NCBI GenBank assembly: GCA_041398905.1
Contig: JAWKTV010000019.1
Location: 44,043-108,042, forward strand
From: JAWKTV01 sp041398905
GTDB lineage: Bacteria > Planctomycetota > Planctomycetia > Planctomycetales > Planctomycetaceae
Direction of reading: 5' to 3'
DNA length: 64,000 bases
A program made the translations under genes and the position numbers. The notes under the pieces were generated by a model. That model saw nothing but the letters and a program-made list of their open reading frames with translations. It was not told the origin of the DNA and did no database searches. Below are positions 50,226 through 58,982 of the stretch, in pieces; the first letter of the stretch is position 1, and every line of letters starts with the position of its first letter.

Positions 50226-51313
50226 ATGCCCTCACGCCACACTTCATGGCCGACGATCACGGCGATCGCCTCTGTCTTGCTCTGTCACGCCTTTGCCAGA
50301 GGTGACGACGCCGCCCCGCCGAATCCGGACCATGCGGGAGCCGACCCTGTCGAGCCGCGGTTCCTCGGCGAGATTCGGCAGTTCACGCACGGCCTGCCTC
50401 GCGCGGGCGAAGGCTACTTCTCACCTGATGGTTCGCAGGTGGTGTACCAGGCCTACCCCGTCGGGTATCCGTTCTATCAGATCTATGTGCAGTCCACGGA
50501 AGCGGGGGCGCAGCCGTGGCGACTCAGCCCCGGCCGGGGACGGACGACGTGCGCTACTTCTCGCCGGACGGGTCGCACATCCTGTACGCATCCGCCCATA
50601 CTCGTCCGCACCTGGACCTGGAAGAGAAGCAGGCGCGTGACGAAGCGGCCGCTGGCGGGCGGCGACGCTACGAGTGGGACTTCGATCCCTACATGGACAT
50701 CTACGTCGCCAATGCCGACGGCACCGGCGCCAAAGCGTTGACCGACGCCGACGGCTACGACGCCGAGGGAAGCTACTCGCACGATGGCCAGCGGATCGTC
50801 TTTACTTCGACCCGTGATGGTGACCCGGACCTGTACATCATGGACGCCGACGGCAAGAACCTGCGGCAGCTCACAAACGTCGACGGCTACGACGGCGGCC
50901 CGTTCTTCTCGCCCGACGACAAGTGGGTGATCTTCCGCAGCGATCGCGATCAGGAGCACATGCTGCAACTGTTCGCCATCTCCGTCGATGGGCAGCACGA
51001 AGTGCAACTGACCAGCGACCTCAACACGGTCAACTGGGCTCCGTTCTTTCATCCGGGCGGCAAGTACATCATCTGGACCCGGGCCGACTACTCGAAGGGG
51101 CCGATGTTCGCGAACTTCGACCTGTACACGATGGACATCGCGACGACGGACAATACCTTCAAGGGAGGCGAGATGACGCGGATCACCTCCCACGAAAAGG
51201 CCGACGTGCTGCCGGTGTTCAGTCCGGACGGCAAAAAGCTGCTGTGGACATCAAGTCGCACCGACGACGGCAGCAGCCAGCTCTACATCGCGGACTGGCT
51301 GCGGAACGATTAA
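50226..51313 (+). CDS. Secreted TolB-like PD40 beta-propeller (frame-broken)
   Basis: About 362 residues after bridging a break near 50540. The N-terminus is a signal peptide (TITAIASVLLCHAFARG). The body consists of PD40/TolB-type repeats with the SPDG hallmark: GEGYFSPDGSQVVYQAY, VRYFSPDGSHILYAS, EGSYSHDGQRIVFTSTRDG, GPFFSPDDKWVIFRSDRD and LPVFSPDGKKLLWTSSRTDDG. These fold into a beta-propeller in the periplasm. TolB itself belongs to the Tol-Pal system, but no other tol gene is nearby, so this is better regarded as a generic propeller protein. A second propeller-like protein gene follows after 77 bases on the same strand. Confidence 0.82.
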
Positions 51314-51390
51314 GTGTCGGTCCCTTAGCAGTTCGCAATGCGTCACGCGTCACAGTCGTCCACGAACACCACCTTCAAACAGGTTCCATC

Positions 51391-52336
51391 ATGCGGCTCT
51401 CCGGCTTGCTTTGCGTGCTGTTTCTGTTCACCGTCGTCGCCCGCGCGGCCGACGTCTCTGCACCGCGTCATCGCGTGATCGCGGCGGACCGCGACCAGCT
51501 CGTGTGGTTCGATGCGGACGGAAAAGTCGCTGGCAAGTTGGAAAAGATCGGGCCGGTGCATCGGATCCAGGTGCTCGAAAACGGCCACATCCTGACGCAG
51601 GACGGCTGGACGAAGCTGATTGAGCTGGATGGCGACCGGAAGATCGTGTGGGAGTACGACGCCGGTCGCTCGAACGGGAACGAGGGCAAACGGCTCGAGG
51701 TGCATGCCTTTCAGCGGCTCGAAAATGGTCACACGATGCTCGTCGAGAACGGTATCGGCCGTATCATCGAGATCGACGCCGCAGGGAAGATCGTCCACGA
51801 ACTGCCCTACACCGTCTCGAAGCTCAACGCCCATCGCGATGTCCGCATGGGCTACAAGCTCGACAGTGGGAACTACCTGCTGTGCCACGAAGGCGACGGC
51901 CGGGTGACGGAGTACGCCCGATGGCAAGATCGTATGGGACTACGAAGTCCCGCTGTTCGGCAAAGCTCCGGCAGGTGGTCATGGCCCAGAGGCGTGGGGC
52001 AATCAGGCCTTCAATGCCCGTCGACTGGCGAGCGGCAACACGCTCATCGCAACCGGCAACGGCCACAGTGTGATTGAGGTCACCACAGGAAAAGAAGTGG
52101 TCTGGCAGCTCCATCAGAGCGACCTGCCGGGCATCACCCTCGCCTGGACGACCTCGTTGGAGGAACTGCCCAACGGAAACATCCTGCTGGGCAACTGCCA
52201 CGCCGGACCGGAGAACCCACAGTTGATCGAGCTGACCCGTGAGAAGGAAGTGGTCTGGACGTTCCACGACTTCAAGAACCTCGGCGACTCGACTGCGGCA
52301 TCGGCGTTGTTGCCGGAGACGGCGGAGCAGGAGTGA
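51391..52336 (+). CDS. Secreted beta-propeller protein, PQQ-like repeats (frame-broken)
   Basis: About 315 residues after bridging a break near 51920. A signal peptide is present (MRLSGLLCVLFLFTVVARAA). Short repeated units follow: HRIQVLENGHILTQDGWTKL, IELDGDRKIVWEYDAG, IEVTTGKEVVWQLHQSD and IELTREKEVVWTFHDF. The recurring (K/E)xVVWxx pattern marks blades of a propeller related to PQQ-repeat and arylsulfotransferase-like proteins. No catalytic residues are recognisable, so it may be a binding or scaffold protein. A perfect 10-bp inverted repeat (52421-52448) lies 85 bases downstream. Confidence 0.75.
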
Positions 52337-52777
52337 CCGCGTTTGGTCGCCGATTGGTGGGCGCGCATTTGGCTCAGCCGCCTGTTGAGGACATCGTGGT
52401 TCGGACTCGCTGTCCGTGAGCGGAAAGTCAAGACCGCGTGACTTTCCGACGGGGCGTCCCTGGCAGGATCGAAATGGCACGTCCCTCCACGGGCGGTTGG
52501 AGCCCGAGGACCGCCGCAGCTCGATCGCTTGGAAGTGTTCGGAGGGGCAAATTCGCGGCTCAGCGCCCCTGCATGTTACTTCCCAACATCCACAAGTCGG
52601 CGACTCCACCGGACACGACGATCAGTTCGTCGGCCGGTCGATCGCGGTGGCTCAAGTTCGCGAAAACGCCACTGGCCACCTGTCCGCTGACCGCTTTTCG
52701 TGTAGACTGTGGTGGGCGCAGAGGTTGCGCCCGCTCCCTTCCGCAATCCCGACTTTCAATCGGAGAAAGCACTCGAT
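52337..52777 (+). promoter_or_regulatory. Region upstream of sufB with inverted repeat
   Basis: A 441-base spacer. CGGAAAGTCA (52421-52430) and TGACTTTCCG (52439-52448) form a perfect 10-bp inverted repeat with an 8-nt loop. It is either a terminator for the upstream gene or an operator. A weak promoter candidate for sufB has TAGACT at 52701-52706 with CTGTCC 17 bases before it. No gene is supported. Confidence 0.45.
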
Positions 52778-54216
52778 ATGTCGACCACCGAAGCACTTAC
52801 GCCCGACGCTGACGTTCCCGAGAAGGCCCACGTCGATATCGGCGATTACAAGTACGGGTTCCACGATCCGACCGACAAGTACTCCTTCATGTCCCGCAAG
52901 GGGCTTGACCGTGAGATTGTCGCCCAGATTTCCGAGATGAAGGGGGAACCGGGCTGGATGCGGGACTTCCGCCTCCGCTCCTTCGACCTGTTCGAGCAGA
53001 AGCCGATGCCGAACTGGGGGGGCGACATGTCCGGCATCGACTTCCAGGACATCTACTACTACGTCCGCGCCAGCGAGCGGCAGGAGAAGAGCTGGGACGA
53101 CGTGCCGGAGGACATCCGCAAAACCTACGACCGCCTTGGCATCCCGGAAGCCGAAAAGAAGTACCTCGCCGGCGTGAAGGCGCAGTACGAATCGGAAGTG
53201 GTGTACGGCTCGCTGCAGGAGGACCTCGCGAAGCAGGGTGTGCTCTTCACCGATACTGACTCGGCTCTGAAGCAGCATCCGGAGATCTTCCGCGAGTACT
53301 TTGGAACCGTGATCCCGCCGTCCGACAACAAGTTCGCGGCCCTCAATTCGGCCGTCTGGTCGGGTGGGTCGTTCATTTACGTGCCGCCCGGCGTCAATAT
53401 CGACTTCCCGCTGCAGGCCTACTTCCGTATCAACACCCAGAACATGGGCCAGTTCGAGCGGACGCTGATCATCGTGGATGAAGGGGCGAACGTGCACTAC
53501 GTCGAAGGCTGCACCGCCCCGACGTACTCCAGCGACAGCCTGCACTCGGCCGTCGTTGAAATCATCGTCAAAAAGAAGGGCCGCTGCCGCTACACCACGA
53601 TTCAGAACTGGTCGGCCAACGTCTACAACCTCGTCACCCAGCGCGCGATGGTTTACGGCCACGGCCTGATGGAGTGGATCGACGGCAACCTCGGCAGCAA
53701 GCTGACGATGAAGTACCCGGCGGTCTACCTGATGGAGCCTTACGCCCGCGGTGAGACGCTGTCGATCGCCTTCGCCAGCGACGGCCAGCACCAGGACGCC
53801 GGCTCCAAAATGGTGCACTGTGCCCCACACACGTCCAGCCGAATCGTCTCGAAGTCCATCTCGAAGAACAGCGGTCGCTCCAGTTACCGCGTCTCGTTCG
53901 CGTGCAGAACGGCGCGACCGACTGCAAGAGTAACGTCGTCTGCGATGCCCTCATCCTGGACGAACAGAGCCGCAGCGATACCTATCCCTACATCGAGATC
54001 GAAGAAGACGACGTGGCGATCGAGCACGAGGCCAGCGTCTCGAAGATCGCCGAAGAGCAGTTGCTGTACCTGATGAGCCGCGGACTGACCGAAGCGGAAG
54101 CCTCCGCCATGATCGTCACCGGCTTCATCGAGCCGCTGGTGAAAGAGCTGCCGATGGAATACGCCGTCGAGATGAACCGGCTGATCGAACTGCAGATGGA
54201 AGGCTCGGTCGGCTAG
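52778..54216 (+). CDS. sufB: Fe-S cluster assembly scaffold SufB
   Basis: SufB is the scaffold of the SufBC2D complex, on which iron-sulfur clusters are built from SufS/SufE sulfur and delivered to apoproteins. The 479-residue product has the family core: PPSDNKFAALNSAVWSGGSF, YVPPGVNIDFPLQAYFRINT, VHYVEGCTAPTYSSDSLHSAVVE, YTTIQNWSANVYNLVTQRA and the C-terminal DVAIEHEASVSKIAEEQLLYLMSRG. A GGAG site precedes the ATG at 52778. One base is missing near 53890, where YRGLVRVQNGATDCKSN should be read. sufC, sufD and sufS are normally adjacent but none is present here; the next 660 bases contain no gene. The gene is therefore isolated or the operon has been split. Confidence 0.95.
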
Positions 54217-54307
54217 CCAGTGGGGAGTTCCAGAGAACCGAGGTCCGTGGAGAACCCAACGAGTCGGACCGGTGGCGCGCTTTGTGCCCCGACAAACGGT
54301 TTGGGGC

Positions 54308-54364
54308 CTGACGGGCCCCCCGGCTCGCCTGTTTCTACGCGCATCAGTCACTTGGAATGTCCAC
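54308..54364. repeat. Dispersed intergenic repeat, copy 2
   Basis: Matches 12288-12343 with one gap, from CTGACGG to ATGTCCAC. Both copies are intergenic and contain a GC-rich palindromic core. Confidence 0.7.
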
Positions 54365-54437
54365 ACACCAGCGGCTGCAGGGGACTCAGACGGGTTCCGT
54401 TAGGCCGAATCAAGTCACGGTGGAGGAGCAGCGACTT

Positions 54438-54501
54438 CCCAGACCCGACGGGACGTCAGCGGGCCGCGGTGTCGGGCCGCGAATGCGCTGCCGGGTCTGG
54501 G
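54438..54501. repeat. Inverted repeat enclosing GC-rich sequence
   Basis: CCCAGACCCG (54438-54447) pairs with CGGGTCTGGG (54492-54501); 44 bases lie between the arms, and the inner part can pair again (GGCCGCG-type segments). It could be a structured RNA or a decayed element end. Confidence 0.45.
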
Positions 54502-54881
54502 AGTGCCTGAACAACCTGGACCTCGTCTTCTGAAGGTCGGGTTGAGTCAGCTCCGCCATGCTGCTCGGCGACGACGGAGGTCTGTCGAGTGCGTTCCTCA
54601 TCGTGATGCGACCTCCGCCGGAGGTTCGCTTGCCGCGCAGGTTGCCGCTGTTGCCGAAGGTGGGGCGATGCCGACGAGCCGGTCGATCGGCTGGCAATTG
54701 AGTTGCCCTGGTTCAGGCAGCGGAGTCAACCGCATCGACACCACGCAGTGGCCACCTCCCCCCGCCCCACGCGGCTCCGAAAAACTGCTGTTCAGGTAGG
54801 GACGCCGGTGGCGTACACTGCGAGGCTCGTCCGCCGGGTTCCCGAGCGGCTTCACACTGGCACATTACAACTCGATCCGCC

Positions 54882-56106
54882 ATGTCCCGGACTCGACCCC
54901 TTGCGCTCGCCGTATCGCTGTTGATCTTTCCCTCGATCGTCGTTGCCCAGACCGAGCGGGTCGATCCATACGCAGAGGTTCGCCGGAAAATGGTGGACGG
55001 CGAGATCGCCCGTGAAGGCGTGACCTCTGAGCCGGTTCTGGAGTCGATGCGGAGCGTGCCGCGTCATCTGTTCCTGAGACCCGAACTGCGACCGATGGCC
55101 TATTTCGATCAGGCCCTCGACATCGGCTACAAGCAGACCATCTCGCCGCCGTTCATCGTCGCGTATATGACGGAGGTGATTGATCCGCAGCCAACCGACC
55201 GCGTCCTGGAAATCGGCACGGGCAGCGGTTATCAGGCGGCGGTGCTCGCGGGACTGGTGCAAGAGGTGTACACCATCGAGATCGTTGAGCCGCTGGGCGA
55301 GAAGGCCGCGCGGCTGCTGGAACGCCTGGGCTACGACAACGTTCACGTCCGGCTGGGGGACGGCTACCAGGGCTGGGAGGAGCATGCCCCGTTCGACAAG
55401 ATCATCGTCACCTGCTCCCCGGACGCGTGCCCCAGCCGTTGATCGATCAACTGAAAGACGGGGGCGGATGATTGTTCCGCTCGGCGAGCGGTATCAGCAG
55501 GTGTTTCATCTCTTCGAGAAGCGGGGCGGCGAACTGAAGGAGACGAAGTTGCTGCCGACCTTGTTTGTGCCAATGACCGGACGATCCGAGCAGCAGCGCG
55601 AAGTCCGTCCCGACCCGCGACACCCGGCACTCGTCAACGGTGGTTTTGAGACCTCCACGCTGGAGGAGGGAAAGGCCGACAGTTGGCACTACCAGCGGCG
55701 GTCCGAGTTGGTTAGCGAGAACGCCCCCGAGGGGAGCCAATACCTTCGCTTTCACAATGACGATCCCGGACGCGGCGCTCACATTCTGCAAGGGCTGGCG
55801 ATCGACGGTCGGTCGATCGGTAGCGTCGTCATCTCGCTGAAGATGAAACTCACCGATATCCGCCCCGGAGTCGAAGAGTACGAACGCCCTGGTCTGTCCA
55901 TTCACTATTTCGACGCCAGGCGGTTGCCCCTGGGCGTGGCGCAGATTGGTCCCTGGGTCACGGAGACTCCCGATTGGACACAGGTCCGCAATCAGCTGAC
56001 GGTCCCCCGAGGCTGTCAGGAAGCAATCCTCCAGGTCGGCCTCAACGGCGCCACGGGCACGCTGTGCCTCGACGACCTGAAGCTACAGCCCCAGCCGCGA
56101 AACTGA
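54882..56106 (+). CDS. pcm: Secreted protein-L-isoaspartate methyltransferase with C-terminal domain (frame-broken)
   Basis: PCMT repairs isoaspartyl residues by methylating them with S-adenosylmethionine. The product of about 407 residues begins with a signal peptide (PLALAVSLLIFPSIVVAQ). The enzyme domain follows with VPRHLFLRP, the substrate-binding SPPFIVAYMTEV and the SAM motif VLEIGTGSGYQAAVLAG. A break in the 55420-55470 region is bridged to RMIVPLGERYQQVFHLFEK. The last 160 residues are not part of PCMT. They look like a jelly-roll or carbohydrate-binding module (LVNGGFETSTLEEGKADSWHY, GSVVISLKMKLTDIRP, CQEAILQVGLNGATGTLCLDDL). Export of a SAM-dependent enzyme is unusual, since SAM is cytoplasmic. 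The C-terminal domain would suit extracellular or periplasmic binding. Confidence 0.85.
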
Positions 56107-56217
56107 CACGTCCCTCCGTGCTGTACCGCCGGTTCCACCAGCCACCTCGTGGCAACAGTGGATCGCCCTCGCGCATGCACGCCGCGGCGTGGTGCAGCTT
56201 GTCGGCTGTGATGGCGG

Positions 56218-56822
56218 CTATTCGCCCGCCCTGTGTTTCGCCCACGGCATCGTAATCGTTAGAGCGGCCGATCGGTCGTTGTTGTTGCTGCGGCGAGACA
56301 AGTGACAGGTGAGGCAGACGGCCGACAGGCGGATGCGCCCGGCGTAGCGGTAGGCGTCGCCGTCGACTTGTTCGTACTCTGACTCGTCGGCCTTGAACGC
56401 CGCGACCGCCGCCTTCTCGAAGTCGGTCTGCGGCTCGTGGTCGATATGCATCGCCTTGGTGTCAACCGCGAGCCACTGCAGCTTGATTTCGTAGCTCTTC
56501 TCCAGTTCGCTGAAGACGTCGGCCAGTGATCGCGAAGGGATTCGGGTGCCATCGTCTTCGCGGAAGAAGTCACGGTGCATCACCTGCAAGGTGCCATGCA
56601 GCGTCTCGTGCAGGATGCGGGCGCGGGCTCGCGCTCTGCGACGCTCCGAGGCGCGTGTTCGCTGGCGGAAGCGGGACCGTCGGCCGCTGGAGTCGCGGTC
56701 ATCGGTGAGGAACTGTCTTCGGCCTGGGTGGTCGATTCCAGCCATGAGATGGTGGCATTCAGCATTCCACACGCGATTGCTGCAATCGCCAAGCGGAAAC
56801 CGGACGAACGAGCGCTGATCAT
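56218..56822 (-). CDS. DUF3365-like c-type haem protein (frame-broken)
   Basis: About 201 residues after bridging a break near 56635. The start at 56822 yields an N-terminal hydrophobic segment (GFRLAIAAIACGMLNATISW) followed by a Ser/Ala-rich spacer. The C-terminal domain contains ETLHGTLQVMHRDFFREDD, LQWLAVDTKAMHIDHEPQ and the haem-attachment motif CLTCH. This fits the DUF3365/Tll0287-like family of haem-binding sensor domains. It is convergent with the PCMT gene and divergent from the PolB-like exonuclease gene. Function: a periplasmic redox or gas-sensing domain is plausible; no signalling partner is fused to it. Confidence 0.72.
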
Positions 56823-56976
56823 CGGGTATGCTCCGGCAGGAGGAGTGAAGGGTCCAGGGAAATCGTACACGCGGGCATCGCCCGCAGCGCGGGACGTTGA
56901 CCGCAAACCGGGCCAATCTGCTACGCTTCCCAAAATCGATACGGACTCATCCACCCTTCGAACAGCGGACCTCCCC

Positions 56977-57801
56977 GTGGCCAACAATCGCAGTAGCGTC
57001 GCCTGGCTGGCCTTCGATATCGAAGCGATCGCCGATGGCGAGCTGATCGCGCGAGTCCGCTATCCCAAAGACAACCTGACGCCTGCGGAAGCCACCGCGC
57101 GGTTTCGTGCGGAGCAACTTGAAGCGACGGGCAAGGACATCCTCCCGCCAACTTACATGCTGCCCGTCGCGGTGGCGGTGGCGAAGATTGGTGCCGACTT
57201 CCGACTTCAGGACCTGGCGGTCCTGGACGATCCAGAGTATCGGCCGCATATCATCACGCGGCACTTCTGGAACGGCTGGCGACACTACCAGCGACCGACG
57301 CTCGTCACCTTCAATGGGCGGGGGTATGACCTGCCGGTGCTCGAACTCGCCGCGTACCGGTATGGACTGACGCTGCCGGAGTGGTTCAACGTGGACGCCC
57401 GGGCTTACGAACAGTCTCGCAACCGATACAACATCGGCTCGCATCTCGATCTCATGGACCTGTTCTCGAATTTCAGCGCGTATCGCGTCAGCGGGGGGCT
57501 CAACCTGCTGGCAAATCTGATCGGCAAACCGGGCAAGACGGGGGTCGATGGCTCGCAAGTGCAGGACATGTACGACGCCGGCGGGGCGAAGCAGGTCAAC
57601 GACTACTGCCGCTGCGACGTGCTGGATACCTACTTTGTGTTCCTGCGGAGCCGGGTTCTGCTGGGGCATCTGCCGCTCGATCTGGAGCAGGAGATCGTCG
57701 GCGAGACCTACGAGTGGTTGCAGTCAAAGGCGGATGAACAGCCGGCATATCGGACGTACCTGGAGAACTGGGGCGACTGGCAACCTCCCCCGAGTGACTG
57801 A
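56977..57801 (+). CDS. PolB-like 3'-5' exonuclease
   Basis: A 274-residue DnaQ-fold (RNase H-like) nuclease of the predicted PolB-like exonuclease family (DNA_pol_B_exo2). Exo I is FDIEAIAD with the D-x-E pair. Exo II is LVTFNGRGYDLPVLELAA with the Asp. Exo III is NDYCRCDVLDTYFVFLR, carrying the YxxxD pattern. All four metal-binding acids are present. The GTG at 56977 was chosen because the upstream part of the open frame has no protein character and overlaps the divergent gene. The family is often found near DNA-repair or replication genes; here it precedes tsaE. The frame is intact. Confidence 0.86.
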   Translation: MANNRSSVAWLAFDIEAIADGELIARVRYPKDNLTPAEATARFRAEQLEATGKDILPPTYMLPVAVAVAKIGADFRLQDLAVLDDPEYRPHIITRHFWNGWRHYQRPTLVTFNGRGYDLPVLELAAYRYGLTLPEWFNVDARAYEQSRNRYNIGSHLDLMDLFSNFSAYRVSGGLNLLANLIGKPGKTGVDGSQVQDMYDAGGAKQVNDYCRCDVLDTYFVFLRSRVLLGHLPLDLEQEIVGETYEWLQSKADEQPAYRTYLENWGDWQPPPSD

Positions 57802-57985
57802 CCAGTATCGGCCGCGCGGGTGCCAATAACGCAGATGATGAAAACGCCGCTGCCCGGGCCCGCACGCCTCGAAGCAATCACCGCCGAACATGGCAGACCG
57901 CTGTCGATGCAGCGTCAGGCAACGAAGCACCCGCCACCTCCCCGCCGCGTCTGCCCGGTGTTTCGTTCTCCTTCTCAACGAACTC

Positions 57986-58459
57986 ATGACGACGATCACG
58001 CTCACTTCCAGTCACGAATCGGCAACGCGCCAGATCGCGGCGATCGTCGCGGAGATTCTCCGGCCCGGTGACGTCCTGTGTCTGCACGGCCAGCTCGGAG
58101 CGGGAAAGACCCGTTTCGTGCAGGGGCTCGCGGCAGCACTCGGCTGCGAGTCCGACTTCGTCAACAGCCCGACTTTCGTACTGGTGCAGGAGTATGCCGG
58201 CCGGCTGCCGCTCTATCATTTCGACGCCTATCGGCTGCGGGACGCCGACGAGTTCGCCGAACTGGGAGGGGAAGAGCTGCTGGGCGGCAATGGGGTGTGC
58301 TGCATCGAGTGGGCGACGAAGATCGCGGAGATTCTGCCCCGGGAGCGGCTGGAGATCACGATTGAAGTGACCGCAGCCGAAAGCCGCCGCTTCCTGCTGC
58401 AAGCGGTGGGATGGAACGCAGAACGTCTGGAGATGCTGCAGGCGTTGGCAACCAGATAG
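57986..58459 (+). CDS. tsaE: tRNA N6-threonylcarbamoyladenosine synthesis ATPase TsaE
   Basis: TsaE is the small ATPase that supports the TsaBD complex during t6A formation at position 37 of ANN-decoding tRNAs. The 157-residue product has the P-loop GQLGAGKTRFVQGLAAALG and the family segments VNSPTFVLVQEY, LYHFDAYRL and CCIEWATKI. The length is typical. The start at 57986 gives MTTITLTSSHESATRQIAA, the family N-terminus. The frame is intact. TsaB and TsaD are not in the window. An 8-bp hairpin lies 66 bases downstream. Confidence 0.95.
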   Translation: MTTITLTSSHESATRQIAAIVAEILRPGDVLCLHGQLGAGKTRFVQGLAAALGCESDFVNSPTFVLVQEYAGRLPLYHFDAYRLRDADEFAELGGEELLGGNGVCCIEWATKIAEILPRERLEITIEVTAAESRRFLLQAVGWNAERLEMLQALATR

Positions 58460-58982
58460 GGAAGGTTCGCCAGCATCGTGCCAACAACGCTCTGGTGGGA
58501 GCTGGCGGGGTGTCGAGCCCCCTGACACGGACTCGGAGTCCGTGATGCGATGTCTTCGCCAGGCCGTTCCGCGCGGCTGCCAAGTGATGCTTGGGCTGCG
58601 GCTGCGGCGAGTGTCAATGCGGGGGTCAACGCCCGATCAGCTCGCCCGAGTGGTCGGACATTCACTCCCCGCAGCAAGGATGAAGCTTGGCGCGTCCACT
58701 CTCGATCGAAACCCGCCGATCGATTGCGCTATCGACCAGACAACAGCCCGACACCGCAAGATCGGCATCGACAACCGGTCGACTGAGAGCAGGATGTCTC
58801 GTTGTCCGTCGAGCGATCCCATCTCGCAGCAGTTTGCTCATGCGGGCGGTGATCGATTCGTGACCGTTAATCCGCTTGAAGTGCGCGTATTCATCCGGGG
58901 TCGAATCGTAGTGCAGCGGGGCCGGCTCCACCGGCCGCTCGCATGCCGAAAGAGGTCTCGGCCGATGGAACCGGCCCGACGA
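58460..58982. other. Intergenic region with one hairpin
   Basis: 523 bases between convergent tsaE and the pectate-lyase-like gene. CACGGACT (58526-58533) pairs with AGTCCGTG (58537-58544), loop CGG, and may terminate tsaE. A minus-strand open frame (58931-58662) contains PLHYDSTPDEYAHFKRINGH, which reads like protein sequence but matches no family I know; it may be a gene remnant. Confidence 0.45.

Larger units (their letters stand above)
54217..54881. other. Long intergenic region with repeat and large hairpin
   Basis: 665 bases. Copy 2 of the dispersed repeat lies at 54308-54364. A 10-bp inverted repeat (54438-54447 with 54492-54501) encloses further GC-rich self-complementary sequence. 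A TACACT element at about 54815 may be the -10 of the PCMT gene. No open frame with family similarity. Confidence 0.5.
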
